A stretch of DNA of 18,492 bases from Thermoleophilia bacterium (lineage in GTDB: Bacteria; Actinomycetota; Thermoleophilia; Gaiellales; Gaiellaceae). Position numbers and translations under genes: made by a program. The DNA lies in NCBI GenBank assembly GCA_014534155.1, contig JACVSB010000009.1, forward strand, positions 1-18,492, given 5' to 3'. Position 1 is the stretch's first letter, and the number at the start of each line of letters is the position of its first letter. Below the pieces are notes generated by a model. That model had not been told where the DNA came from and did no database searches. It saw only the letters and a list, made by a program, of their open reading frames with translations. This document shows, piece by piece, positions 6,945-13,990 of the stretch.

Positions 6945-7661
6945 GTGAGCCTGCGCAGCCGCCTCGCGCCGCTGGTCGAGGCGCCCGGCGAAAGCGCGCT
7001 CCTCTTCGACGTCGACGGAGTGCTCGCGCCGATCGTGGCGCGGCCCGAGCTCAGCGTCGTGCCCGAGGAGGCGCGCGCCGAGCTCCGCCGCCTCGCGGCG
7101 CGCTACCTCCTCGTCGCGTGCGTGAGCGGCCGGGCCGGCGCGGACGCACGCGCCCTCGTCGGCGTTTCGGAGGTGCAGGTCGTCGGCAACCACGGCCTCG
7201 AGCTCGACGCGCGCGCCGCGGCGCTCGCCGCCGACGTGGCCGCGTTTCGCGACGCGGTCGCGTTGCCCGTCGAGGACAAGGTCCTCTCGCTCACGTACCA
7301 CTTCCGCGAGGCGGAGGACGAACGGGCTGCGCTCCGCGAGCTCGAGCGCGTCGCCGCGCGCGCGCGCGAGGCCGGGCTCGTGCCCCGCTGGGGGCGAAAG
7401 GTGCTGGAGATCCGCCCGCCGGTTCCCGCGGACAAGGGAACGGCCGTGCGCGCGCTCCTCTCGCGGGCGGGCGCCGCGCGCGCTCTCTACGCCGGCGACG
7501 ACAGGACCGACCTGGACGCGTTCTCAGGGCTGCGCGAGGCCGGGCTCGAGCACGCGCTCTGCATCGCCGTGGCCGCCGAGGAGACGCCCGGGGAGCTCCG
7601 CGAGGCCGCGGACGTCGCGATCGCGCCGGAGGCGGTGGGGGAGCTCCTGCGCGCCCTCTAG
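6945..7661 (+). CDS. otsB: trehalose-6-phosphate phosphatase (HAD superfamily)
   Basis: A 238-residue HAD phosphatase of the trehalose-phosphatase type. It would remove the phosphate from trehalose 6-phosphate in the cytoplasm, the last step of OtsAB trehalose synthesis. Motif I is LLFDVDGVLAPI (nucleophile D22, acid D24), motif II is the serine in VACVSGRAG, the NHGLEL segment is typical of OtsB, motif III is the lysine in PADKGTAVRALL, and motif IV is YAGDDRTDLDAF. Length is normal for a stand-alone OtsB. No OtsA synthase is adjacent. I chose the GTG at 6945 over the ATG at 6921, because the latter lies inside the divergent TSUP gene and upstream of the -10 box. The stop codon shares a CTAG with the convergent racemase gene. 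Confidence 0.87.
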   Translation: MSLRSRLAPLVEAPGESALLFDVDGVLAPIVARPELSVVPEEARAELRRLAARYLLVACVSGRAGADARALVGVSEVQVVGNHGLELDARAAALAADVAAFRDAVALPVEDKVLSLTYHFREAEDERAALRELERVAARAREAGLVPRWGRKVLEIRPPVPADKGTAVRALLSRAGAARALYAGDDRTDLDAFSGLREAGLEHALCIAVAAEETPGELREAADVAIAPEAVGELLRAL

Positions 7662-8632
7662 CGGAGGAGGAACCCTGTCCCGAGCTCGTCGTCGGGCTCG
7701 AGGACGAACTGGTGGTATCCGGTCAGGTGCGCCGTGCCCTCGACCTCGGTGACGACGGCCGAGCGCCCGCCGACGTGAGCCTCGCCGACGACGCTCGCGC
7801 GGAGCTCCGTGCCCACGATCGACAGGTGGCGAAGCGTCTCGCCCCGGGCGAGCTCGCCGTCGGCGTCGAGCAGCGCGAGCCGAGCCGACGTGCCGCTGCC
7901 ACAGGGGGACCGGTCGACCTCACCGTCGGCGAAGACCGTCACGTTGCGCTGGGAGAGCGCCTCGCAACCAGGCTCCTCCTGCCAGAAGACAACCCCGTAG
8001 ATCCCGCGAAGCTCCGGCTCCTCCGGATGTGCCCACTCGCGCTCTCCCTCGAGCACCCGCTTGAGCTCGCGGCCGAGCTCGATAAGGCGCGGGAGGTTCT
8101 CCCGAACGACGCCGCCCTGGAGCCGCACCGAGGCGTAGAAGGCGCCGCCGTAGGCGACGTCGACCTCGTGCCCGGCGGCGTGGAGCCCACGGGCGGCGAC
8201 GAACGCCGGCACGTTCCGGAACCGCACCGCACCGACCCGGCCGCCCTCGACCTGGACGACGACCGGAAGCCGGCCCGACGGGACGTCTAGCGTGAGCCGC
8301 GTCTCGGGCTCGCGGGACGGCAGCATCCCGGCCTCGAGCGCCGCTGTCGCGAGCGCGATCGTCCCGTGCCCGCACGCGGTCGAGTAGCCGGCGTTGTGGA
8401 AGAAGACGACGCCGAGGTCGGCACCCTCGTCCTCGGGCTCCGTGACGAAGCAGCCGTACATGTCGGCGTGGCCCCGCGGCTCGTTGACGAGGAGCGCGCG
8501 CACGCGATCGAGGCGCTCGGCGCAGTAGCGGCGCTTGGCCAGGATCGTGTGGCCGGGGATCGGCGCCACGCCGCCGGTGACGATGCGAAAGGGCTCGCCC
8601 GCCGTGTGGTAGTCGATCGTGGTGACGATCAC
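7658..8632 (-). CDS. proline racemase / 4-hydroxyproline 2-epimerase family enzyme
   Basis: A 324-residue cofactor-independent racemase/epimerase. Both catalytic cysteines are present: C87 in STACGHGTIA and C244 in DRSPCGSGTSARLAL. A Cys/Cys pair points to a racemase or 2-epimerase; the related trans-3-hydroxy-L-proline dehydratases usually have Thr at the second position. The opening TTIDYHTAGEPFRIVTGG and the NEPRGHADMYG segment are typical of the hydroxyproline branch, whose members invert trans-4-hydroxy-L-proline to the cis-D form. Substrate choice between proline and hydroxyproline is not certain. The GTG at 8630-8632 overlaps the decarboxylase stop (GTGA), making it the last gene of a three-gene unit. 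None of the usual hydroxyproline catabolic partners (D-amino acid oxidase, dihydrodipicolinate synthase-like enzyme) is nearby. Confidence 0.88.
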   Translation of the reverse strand: MIVTTIDYHTAGEPFRIVTGGVAPIPGHTILAKRRYCAERLDRVRALLVNEPRGHADMYGCFVTEPEDEGADLGVVFFHNAGYSTACGHGTIALATAALEAGMLPSREPETRLTLDVPSGRLPVVVQVEGGRVGAVRFRNVPAFVAARGLHAAGHEVDVAYGGAFYASVRLQGGVVRENLPRLIELGRELKRVLEGEREWAHPEEPELRGIYGVVFWQEEPGCEALSQRNVTVFADGEVDRSPCGSGTSARLALLDADGELARGETLRHLSIVGTELRASVVGEAHVGGRSAVVTEVEGTAHLTGYHQFVLEPDDELGTGFLLR

Positions 8633-9945
8633 GGCGCGCGCAGGAGCTCCCACGCGCGCGCGACGTCGGCCTCGCGCGTCCGGACGTTGCCGACCGCGAG
8701 GCGCAGGACGTAGCGGCCGTGGAGGCGCGTGTGCGAGAGGTATGCCTCCCCCGTCTCGTTCACGCGCTCGAGCAGCGCCTCGTTCTCCTCGTCCGAGCCG
8801 GAACGCCGGAAGCAGACGACCGAGAAGGGAACCGGCGCCACCACCTCCCAGCCGGGCTCCGCCTCGACCCACGAGGCGAAGAGGCGCGCGAGGCGCACGT
8901 GCTCGCGGACGAGCGCCTGCAGCCCCTCCCTCCCGTAGCAGCGGATCACGGCCCAGAGCTTGAGGGCGCGGAACCGGCGACCGAGCGCCGGGCCGAAGTC
9001 CATCAGGTTCGTCACGTCCCCGACGTTCGTGCGCAGGTACTCCGGCAGGAGGCTGAACGCGGCGCGCAGCGCCTCGGGGCGGCGGGTGAAGAGGGCGGAG
9101 CAATCGAGCGGCGTGGCGAGCCACTTGTGCGGGTTGACGACGAGGGAGTCTGCGGCCTCGACGCCGGCGAGCGCCCAGCGAAACTCCGGGCACACGCAGG
9201 CCGAGCCGGCGTAGGCGGCGTCGACGTGCAGCCAGGCGCCGCTCGCCGCGCAGAGCTCGGCGAGCGCGGGAACCGGGTCCACGGACGTGGACGACGTGGT
9301 TCCGACCGTGGCGACGACCGCGGCCGCCTCCTCGCCCTCGAGGGCGGCGGCGAGCGCGTCGGGGCGCATCCGGTGCTCGCCGTCGGCCTCGATCCTGCGC
9401 ACGGGAAGGCCGAGGATCCGCGCGTCCTTCTCGATCGAGGAGTGCGCGTGCTCCGAGCAGAGGACGGCGCCGCCGGGCCGCAGCTCACGCGCGGCCGCGA
9501 GCGCGGCGAGCGTCGAGGTGGAAGCGGTGTCCTCGATGTGGCCGTGCAGGCCGTCCGGAAGCCCGAGGAGCTGGCGCAGCCAGTCGAGCACGAGCTCCTC
9601 GAGCTCCGTCGCGGCCGGGCCGGTGCGCCAGAGCATCGCGTTCACGTTCAGGGTGGCGGTGAGGAGCTCGGCGAGGATTCCCGGCTCCGAGCCCGAGATG
9701 GCGAAGTAGGCGAAGAAGCGCGGGTGGTTCCAGTGCGTCGTGGCCGGGACGATCACCTGGTCGAGATCGCGCAGGACGGCGGCGAACGGCTCCCCGCGCT
9801 CGGGCGGGGACGCCGGGAGCCGCGCGCGCACGTCGCCGGGCTCGACGGCCGGCATCACCGGGAGCCCACGGACGCCCTCCAGGTACTGCGCCGCCCACTC
9901 GAGCGCTGCCGCCCCGTCGCGCCGCAGGTCGACCGCCTCGCTCAC
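8629..9945 (-). CDS. PLP-dependent aromatic-L-amino-acid-type decarboxylase (group II)
   Basis: A 438-residue fold-type I PLP enzyme. HWNHPRFFAYFAISGSEPGI (H71-I90) is the substrate-side motif of aromatic amino acid and tyrosine decarboxylases, followed by the TELEELVLDWL helix. PLP-binding residues are H168 in the HAHSSIEK segment, D242 in HVDAAYAGSA, and the Schiff-base K274 in NPHKWLATPLDCS. Length is a little under the 470-490 of plant and animal enzymes, which is normal for bacteria. It would release CO2 from an amino acid such as tyrosine, tryptophan, phenylalanine or DOPA. The GTG at 9943-9945 overlaps the polX stop (GTGA); residues readable upstream of it lie inside polX and are not family-like. 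Exact substrate unknown. A tyramine product could feed the 4-hydroxyphenylacetate genes of this window, but that link is inference. Confidence 0.86.
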   Translation of the reverse strand: MSEAVDLRRDGAAALEWAAQYLEGVRGLPVMPAVEPGDVRARLPASPPERGEPFAAVLRDLDQVIVPATTHWNHPRFFAYFAISGSEPGILAELLTATLNVNAMLWRTGPAATELEELVLDWLRQLLGLPDGLHGHIEDTASTSTLAALAAARELRPGGAVLCSEHAHSSIEKDARILGLPVRRIEADGEHRMRPDALAAALEGEEAAAVVATVGTTSSTSVDPVPALAELCAASGAWLHVDAAYAGSACVCPEFRWALAGVEAADSLVVNPHKWLATPLDCSALFTRRPEALRAAFSLLPEYLRTNVGDVTNLMDFGPALGRRFRALKLWAVIRCYGREGLQALVREHVRLARLFASWVEAEPGWEVVAPVPFSVVCFRRSGSDEENEALLERVNETGEAYLSHTRLHGRYVLRLAVGNVRTREADVARAWELLRAP

Positions 9946-11687
9946 GCCTTCATGAGCGCGCGCACCTCGGCCCACGGCCGCGTGTTGACGATGTCCTCGG
10001 CCCGCAGCCACGCCCGCCGCGCCTGGAAGACACCAAGCTCCAGGTTCTCCAGCTCGTCCAGGCGGTGCGCGTCGGTGGAGACGACGATCTTCACCCCCGC
10101 GCGCGACGCGGCGCGCGCGACCGCATCGGTGAGATCCAGGCGATCGGGTTGCGCGTTCACCTCGAGGAACGTCCCGGTCTCGACGGCGCGCTCGAAGACG
10201 GCGTCGAGGTCGAGCTCGTACGGCGCCCGGCGGTTCAGCTTGCGCCCGGTCGGATGGCCGATGCAGTCGACGTGCGGGCTCTCCATCGCGGCGAGGAGGC
10301 GCTCCGTCAGCTCACCGCGCCCGCCCTCGAAGCCGGAGTGGATGGAGGCCATGACCCAGTCGCGCTCGGCCAGCGCCTCGTCGTCGAGGTCGAGCGAGCC
10401 GTCGCGGCGGATGTCCACCTCCACGCCGGAGAGGATCTCGATCCCGTCGATCCGCTCGCCCAGGGCGCGGATCTCCTCCGCCTGGCGCTCGAGCAGGTCG
10501 CCGCGCAGCCGCTTCGCGTGGTCACAGATTGCGACGTAGCGGCGGCCGAGCTCGCGGGCGCGGACGACCATCTCGTCGAGCGTCCCGCGCCCGTCCGACC
10601 AGGTCGTGTGCATGTGGAGGTCGCCGCGGAGATCCGAAAGCTCGACGAGCGGCGGCAGCTCACCGCGGCGTGCGGCCTCGAGCTCGCCCCTGTTCTCGCG
10701 AAGCTCCGGCGGGATCCACGAGTACCCGAGGTACTCGTACAGCGCCTCCTCGCTCTCCGTGCGGAAGACCTCGCCCTCTTCCGGCTGGACGCCGTACTCC
10801 GAGACCGAGAGCCTGCGGCGAACCGCGTCCTCGCGGAGGGCGACGTTGTGGTCCTTCGACCCCGTGAAGTGCTGCAGGAGGTTTCCGTAGGACTCCGGCG
10901 GGACGACGCGGAGGTCGAAGCGGAATCCGTCGTAGGAGACCACCGTCGCCTTCGTCGGGCCGTGCGCGGCCACCTCCGCCACGCGGGGGAGCGCCACGAA
11001 GTGCGCCGTGAGCGCGGCTGGATCGCTCGCGGTGGCGATCAGGTCGACGTCGCGCACCGCCTCCAAGCGGCGGCGGACGCTGCCCGCGTCTGAGACGCGC
11101 TCGCACGCGGAGTGTGCCGCGACCTCGGCCAGGACCTCGCGCAGCACCGGGAGCACGCGGCCCAGGAGAGCGCGCCGGGTGCCGGGCGCCCGCGCAGGGC
11201 GAGCGAGCGCCGCGAGGACGCGCTCCTCCGTCTTCGCCCCGATGCCGGGGAGCCCGCGAAGCTGCTGCGCCTCGGCGGCGCCGCGGAGGTCGGCGAGGGA
11301 CGAGATCCCGAGGTCGGCCCAGAGCCGACGCGCCGTCTTGGGCCCGAGCCCGGGCACGTGCATGACCTCGACGAGGCCGGACGGAAGGCGTTCTCGCAGC
11401 TTCGCCAGCGCGCGCAGGTCGCCCGTCTCGGCGTACTCCACGATCTTGCCCGCGATGGTGGCGCCGATCCCGGGGATGTGCGTGGCCGTGCCCTCGAGCG
11501 CGAGCCGGGCGACGGGCGCCGCCGAGTCCCGGATTCGAGCGGCAGCCCGTCGGTAGGCCGAGAGGCGGAACGCGTCGGCGCCGTCCAGCTCGAGCAGGTC
11601 GGCGAGGAGCTCGAAGCGGTCGGCAAGCTCGGCGTTGGAAGGAAGAGGGTCGGCGCGGCCGCTCGTCTCGTGAGGATGCTCGGCCAC
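9942..11687 (-). CDS. polX: DNA polymerase/3'-5' exonuclease PolX (Pol beta-like plus PHP domain)
   Basis: A 581-residue cytoplasmic DNA repair protein. Helix-hairpin-helix motifs occur at about residues 71-83 (IPGIGATIAGKI), 111-123 (VPGLGPKTARRL) and 146-158 (LPGIGAKTEERV). The nucleotidyltransferase site has GSVRR (202-206), D213/D215 in VRDVDL and D258 in FDLRVV. The C-terminal PHP exonuclease/phosphodiesterase domain begins at DLHMH (356-360) and continues with ICDHAK, GVEVDI, MASIHSG, CIGHPTG and STDAH, so its metal ligands look complete. The whole matches bacterial PolX (about 570-580 residues), which fills gaps in base-excision repair. The GTG at 11685-11687 lies seven bases after a TATCAT box. 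It leads a tightly coupled unit with an amino-acid decarboxylase and a racemase, an odd grouping for a repair enzyme. Confidence 0.93.
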   Translation of the reverse strand: MAEHPHETSGRADPLPSNAELADRFELLADLLELDGADAFRLSAYRRAAARIRDSAAPVARLALEGTATHIPGIGATIAGKIVEYAETGDLRALAKLRERLPSGLVEVMHVPGLGPKTARRLWADLGISSLADLRGAAEAQQLRGLPGIGAKTEERVLAALARPARAPGTRRALLGRVLPVLREVLAEVAAHSACERVSDAGSVRRRLEAVRDVDLIATASDPAALTAHFVALPRVAEVAAHGPTKATVVSYDGFRFDLRVVPPESYGNLLQHFTGSKDHNVALREDAVRRRLSVSEYGVQPEEGEVFRTESEEALYEYLGYSWIPPELRENRGELEAARRGELPPLVELSDLRGDLHMHTTWSDGRGTLDEMVVRARELGRRYVAICDHAKRLRGDLLERQAEEIRALGERIDGIEILSGVEVDIRRDGSLDLDDEALAERDWVMASIHSGFEGGRGELTERLLAAMESPHVDCIGHPTGRKLNRRAPYELDLDAVFERAVETGTFLEVNAQPDRLDLTDAVARAASRAGVKIVVSTDAHRLDELENLELGVFQARRAWLRAEDIVNTRPWAEVRALMKA

Positions 11688-11694
11688 CCCGGCG

Positions 11695-11700
11695 ATGATA
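11695..11700 (-). promoter_or_regulatory. putative -10 box for polX (leaderless)
   Basis: Reverse-strand TATCAT (one mismatch to TATAAT) followed by seven bases and the polX GTG. It lies in the 22-bp gap to the divergent glycosyltransferase gene, for which no equally well placed box is visible. Confidence 0.5.
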
Positions 11701-11709
11701 TGCCGCGCG

Positions 11710-12432
11710 ATGCTCACCATCTGCCTCCCGACGTACAACGAGCGCTCGAACCTGGAAGCGATCGTGCGCGCGCTCGGCGCCGTCTTCGTCGAGCACGGGC
11801 TGGACGGGCGCGTCCTCGTCGTAGACGACGCCTCTCCCGACGGAACCGGCGAGCTCGCCGACCGCCTGGCCGCGGAGCTCGAGTGGGTCGACGTCCTCCA
11901 TCGTTCCCGCAAGGAGGGGCTGGGTCCCGCCTACCTCGCGGGCTTCCGTCGCGCGCTTGCCGACGGCGCCGAGCTCGTCCTGGAGATGGACGCCGACTTC
12001 TCCCACGACCCGCACGACGTGCCGCGGCTCGTCGGCGCGACGCGCGAGGCCGACCTGGCGATCGGCTCGCGCTACGTCCGTGGCGGCGGCGTCAGGAACT
12101 GGGGACCGGTGCGCCGCGCGGTGAGCCGAGGCGGCTGTCTCTACGCCCAAGCGCTCCTGCAGCTCCCCGTGCGCGACTCGACCGCCGGGTTCAAGTGCTA
12201 CCGGCGGGCAGTGCTCGAGGCGCTCCCGCTGACGCGGATCGACTCCAGGGGCTACGCCTTCCAGATCGAGACGACGTACCGGGCCCTGCGCACGGGGTTC
12301 CGCGTCGTCGAGGTTCCCGTCGTCTTCACGGACCGGGAAGAGGGAAGCTCCAAGATGACGGGCGCCATCGTGCTGGAGGCCGTCTGGAAGGTTCCGGCCC
12401 TGCGCCTCGCCGCGGCGCTCGCGCGCCTGTGA
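11710..12432 (+). CDS. polyprenol-phosphate mannosyltransferase-like GT2 glycosyltransferase
   Basis: A 240-residue soluble GT2 enzyme of the dolichol/polyprenol monophosphomannose synthase (DPM1/Ppm1) type. These transfer mannose (sometimes glucose) from GDP-mannose to a polyprenyl phosphate at the inner membrane face, supplying lipid-linked sugar for cell-wall glycans or protein mannosylation. Seen here: LTICLPTYNERSNLEAIV at the N-terminus, the nucleotide-sugar motif VVDDASPDGTGE, the metal motif MDADFSHDP, DSTAGFKCYRR, QIETTYRA, and DREEGSSKM near the C-terminus. No C-terminal membrane domain or acyltransferase fusion is present, as in catalytic-subunit-only versions. I prefer the ATG at 11710 because the family begins just before TICLPTYNER; an in-frame ATG at 11695 would overlap the polX promoter. 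The polX start is 22 bp away on the other strand. Confidence 0.85.
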   Translation: MLTICLPTYNERSNLEAIVRALGAVFVEHGLDGRVLVVDDASPDGTGELADRLAAELEWVDVLHRSRKEGLGPAYLAGFRRALADGAELVLEMDADFSHDPHDVPRLVGATREADLAIGSRYVRGGGVRNWGPVRRAVSRGGCLYAQALLQLPVRDSTAGFKCYRRAVLEALPLTRIDSRGYAFQIETTYRALRTGFRVVEVPVVFTDREEGSSKMTGAIVLEAVWKVPALRLAAALARL

Positions 12433-12460
12433 GCGCGGTTCCTCTCGGAGGGCCTCCGGG

Positions 12461-12466
12461 TATAGT
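12461..12466 (+). promoter_or_regulatory. putative -10 box for thioredoxin gene (leaderless)
   Basis: TATAGT (one mismatch to TATAAT) followed by exactly six bases and the GTG at 12473. The gene has no Shine-Dalgarno sequence at normal spacing. No recognisable -35 hexamer lies 16-18 bp upstream. Confidence 0.6.
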
Positions 12467-12472
12467 CGCGGC

Positions 12473-12805
12473 GTGGCCGGGATCGTCGAGGTCAGCGACG
12501 CGAACTGGGAGCAGGACGTGGTCCAGTCGGACCGCCCGGTCGTGGTCGACTTCTGGGCTCCGTGGTGCGGGCCGTGCCGGATGATCGCGCCGATCCTGGA
12601 CGAGATGGCGGCCGAGCACGGGGAGCGGGTCACGTTCGCGAAGCTGAACGTGGACGACAACCCGCGCACCGCCGCCCGCTACAACGTCCTCTCCATTCCG
12701 ATGGTCGTCCTCTTCGAGGCCGGCGAGCCGCGCGAGACGGTCATCGGCGCACGCCCCAGGAGCCACTACGAAGGCGCCTGGGAGCGCTGGCTGAAAGCCG
12801 CCTAG
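12473..12805 (+). CDS. trxA: thioredoxin
   Basis: A 110-residue cytoplasmic thioredoxin, a general protein disulfide reductant recycled by thioredoxin reductase. The redox site is WAPWCGPCRM (C32, C35), preceded by the buried-acid strand VVVDFW. The DDNP turn and the cis-proline in SIPMVVLF (P76) are in place. Length and all core motifs are normal for the family. It begins 40 bp after the glycosyltransferase stop and has its own well-placed TATAGT box, so it is probably transcribed separately. The C-terminal segment (residues 84-110, with a GARPRSHYEGAWERWL stretch) departs from the common G..K..L pattern, so this may be a secondary thioredoxin and not the main cellular one. Confidence 0.93.
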   Translation: MAGIVEVSDANWEQDVVQSDRPVVVDFWAPWCGPCRMIAPILDEMAAEHGERVTFAKLNVDDNPRTAARYNVLSIPMVVLFEAGEPRETVIGARPRSHYEGAWERWLKAA

Positions 12806-13027
12806 GCCCACCGCAGCTCTCCAGCCCCGCGTCGCAGCGCGGAGTCGTCCTGGGCCCGCCGAGGCCTGCCCGCGTGCGCGCTTCCCCAACACGGCCTTCG
12901 AGCGCTCGCGCGGGCGGGCGCAGGCGAGCCGACCGTTAAGGCTGCGCTAATCCGGCCCTCCGGTGCCGGCGTTCGCTTGTCCGCCCGAACGCTCTCTCGC
13001 TAGCGTCGGAGGCGGAGAAGCGAGACC
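12806..13027. other. intergenic region, largest in the window (222 bp)
   Basis: I see no supported gene in it. It holds an imperfect hairpin (GCTCGC at 12904-12909 pairing with GCGAGC at 12924-12929) without a T-run, a relatively AT-rich patch GTTAAGGCTGCGCTAA at 12934-12949, and the promoter and ribosome-binding site of the MscS gene at its right end. Reverse-strand frames crossing it show no recognisable protein family. Confidence 0.5.
12977..13006 (+). promoter_or_regulatory. putative promoter of the MscS gene with an ordinary leader
   Basis: TTGTCC (12977-12982), an 18-bp spacer and TAGCGT (13001-13006) form a plausible -35/-10 pair. Unlike the leaderless genes of this window, the box is 21 bases from the GTG, and the gap contains a Shine-Dalgarno-like GGAGAAG (13014-13020) eight bases upstream of the start. 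Confidence 0.4.
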
Positions 13028-13975
13028 GTGCTCGACCCCATCATCGACCTCCTCAACGACCAGACGCCGCTCTTCGCCCCGTGGGGCCGCGTGGTCGTCG
13101 TCGTCGGCCTCTTCGTCCTCGCCTGGGCGGTCGCGCGCGTGGCCGCGCGGGTGGCCGGCCGGGTGCTCGTCTGGCACGAGGGGCGCCACCCCGAGAGCGA
13201 GCTCGACCTGCGAGCCAAGATCGCTGTGATCAAGCGGCGCGAGACCGCCGTGGCGATGGTGCGAACGACGATCGCGTACGCGGCGTTCGGCGCCGCCGCG
13301 CTTCTCTCGGTGGCGCAGCTCGCCGGCGGCGTCGACCGCCTCGCCGCGATCGCCGGAAGCCTGTTCGCGGTCCTCGTCGGCGCCTTCGTCGCACAGCGGC
13401 TCCTGCTCGACCTGATCGCCGGGCTGACGATGTTCGTGGAGCGCTGGTACTCGGTGGGCGACACGATCGTGATCGTCTCGGCCTACGAGCTGCAGGGCGT
13501 GGTCGAGGACGTCTCGCTTCGGCGCACGCGCCTGCGCGCCGTGAACGGCGAGGTGATCAACGTGCACAACTCGCAGGTCTACGCCGTCAAGGTCCTCCCC
13601 TCCGGCGTGAAAGAGCTCGCCCTCGAGCTCTACGTCTCGGACCGGGGAGCCGGCGAGGACCTGGTGGAGTCGACCGCCCGCATGGTCCCCAGCGGGCCGA
13701 CGACGTTCGTCCGCCGCCCGTGGATCGAGGAGGTGGAGGAGCTCTCGCCGGCGCTCGCGCGGATCACGCTGCGAGCCGCGATCGCCCCCGGCCGCGAGTG
13801 GCTCGCCGAGGACTTCCTTCCCGATCTCCTCAAGGAGCGCGCGCCGGCGGGGCTCCTCGTGCACGGCCCGGTCTCACTCGCGGTCGACGAGCGCGCGGCG
13901 CGGACCTTCTCGCGAGCGAGCGCCGCCGCGCGCTGGAGCCAGCGCGCCCTCGGAGAGCGGGCGCGCGCAGCGTAG
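13028..13975 (+). CDS. MscS-family mechanosensitive ion channel
   Basis: A 315-residue small-conductance mechanosensitive channel homologue that would open under membrane tension to release solutes on osmotic downshock. Predicted membrane helices: about 20-48, 78-99 and the pore-lining helix 103-137 (alanine/glycine-rich, with RLLLDLIAGL leading to the beta domain). The MscS beta-domain signature is clear: YSVGDTIVI at about 141-149, GVVEDVSLRRTRLR at 157-170, and NGEVINVHNSQV at 173-184. Length is near the E. coli MscS value of 286, with a short basic tail (to residue 315). The GTG at 13028 follows a Shine-Dalgarno-like sequence. It ends 15 bp from the convergent thiL stop with no obvious terminator hairpin between. 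Gating stimulus and any non-osmotic role cannot be read from sequence. Confidence 0.9.
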   Translation: MLDPIIDLLNDQTPLFAPWGRVVVVVGLFVLAWAVARVAARVAGRVLVWHEGRHPESELDLRAKIAVIKRRETAVAMVRTTIAYAAFGAAALLSVAQLAGGVDRLAAIAGSLFAVLVGAFVAQRLLLDLIAGLTMFVERWYSVGDTIVIVSAYELQGVVEDVSLRRTRLRAVNGEVINVHNSQVYAVKVLPSGVKELALELYVSDRGAGEDLVESTARMVPSGPTTFVRRPWIEEVEELSPALARITLRAAIAPGREWLAEDFLPDLLKERAPAGLLVHGPVSLAVDERAARTFSRASAAARWSQRALGERARAA

Positions 13976-13990
13976 GCGAGCGCCCTGGCG

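Noticed and set aside
4920..10539. Further long plus-strand open frames opposite the peptidase, TSUP, racemase, decarboxylase and polX genes
   Set aside because: Low-complexity Arg/Gly/Pro sequence without domains; third-position GC bias of the true genes explains the lack of stops.
12904..12929. Hairpin after trxA as a rho-independent terminator
   Set aside because: Six-base stem with a 14-base loop and no T-run; such pairings are common by chance in GC-rich DNA.
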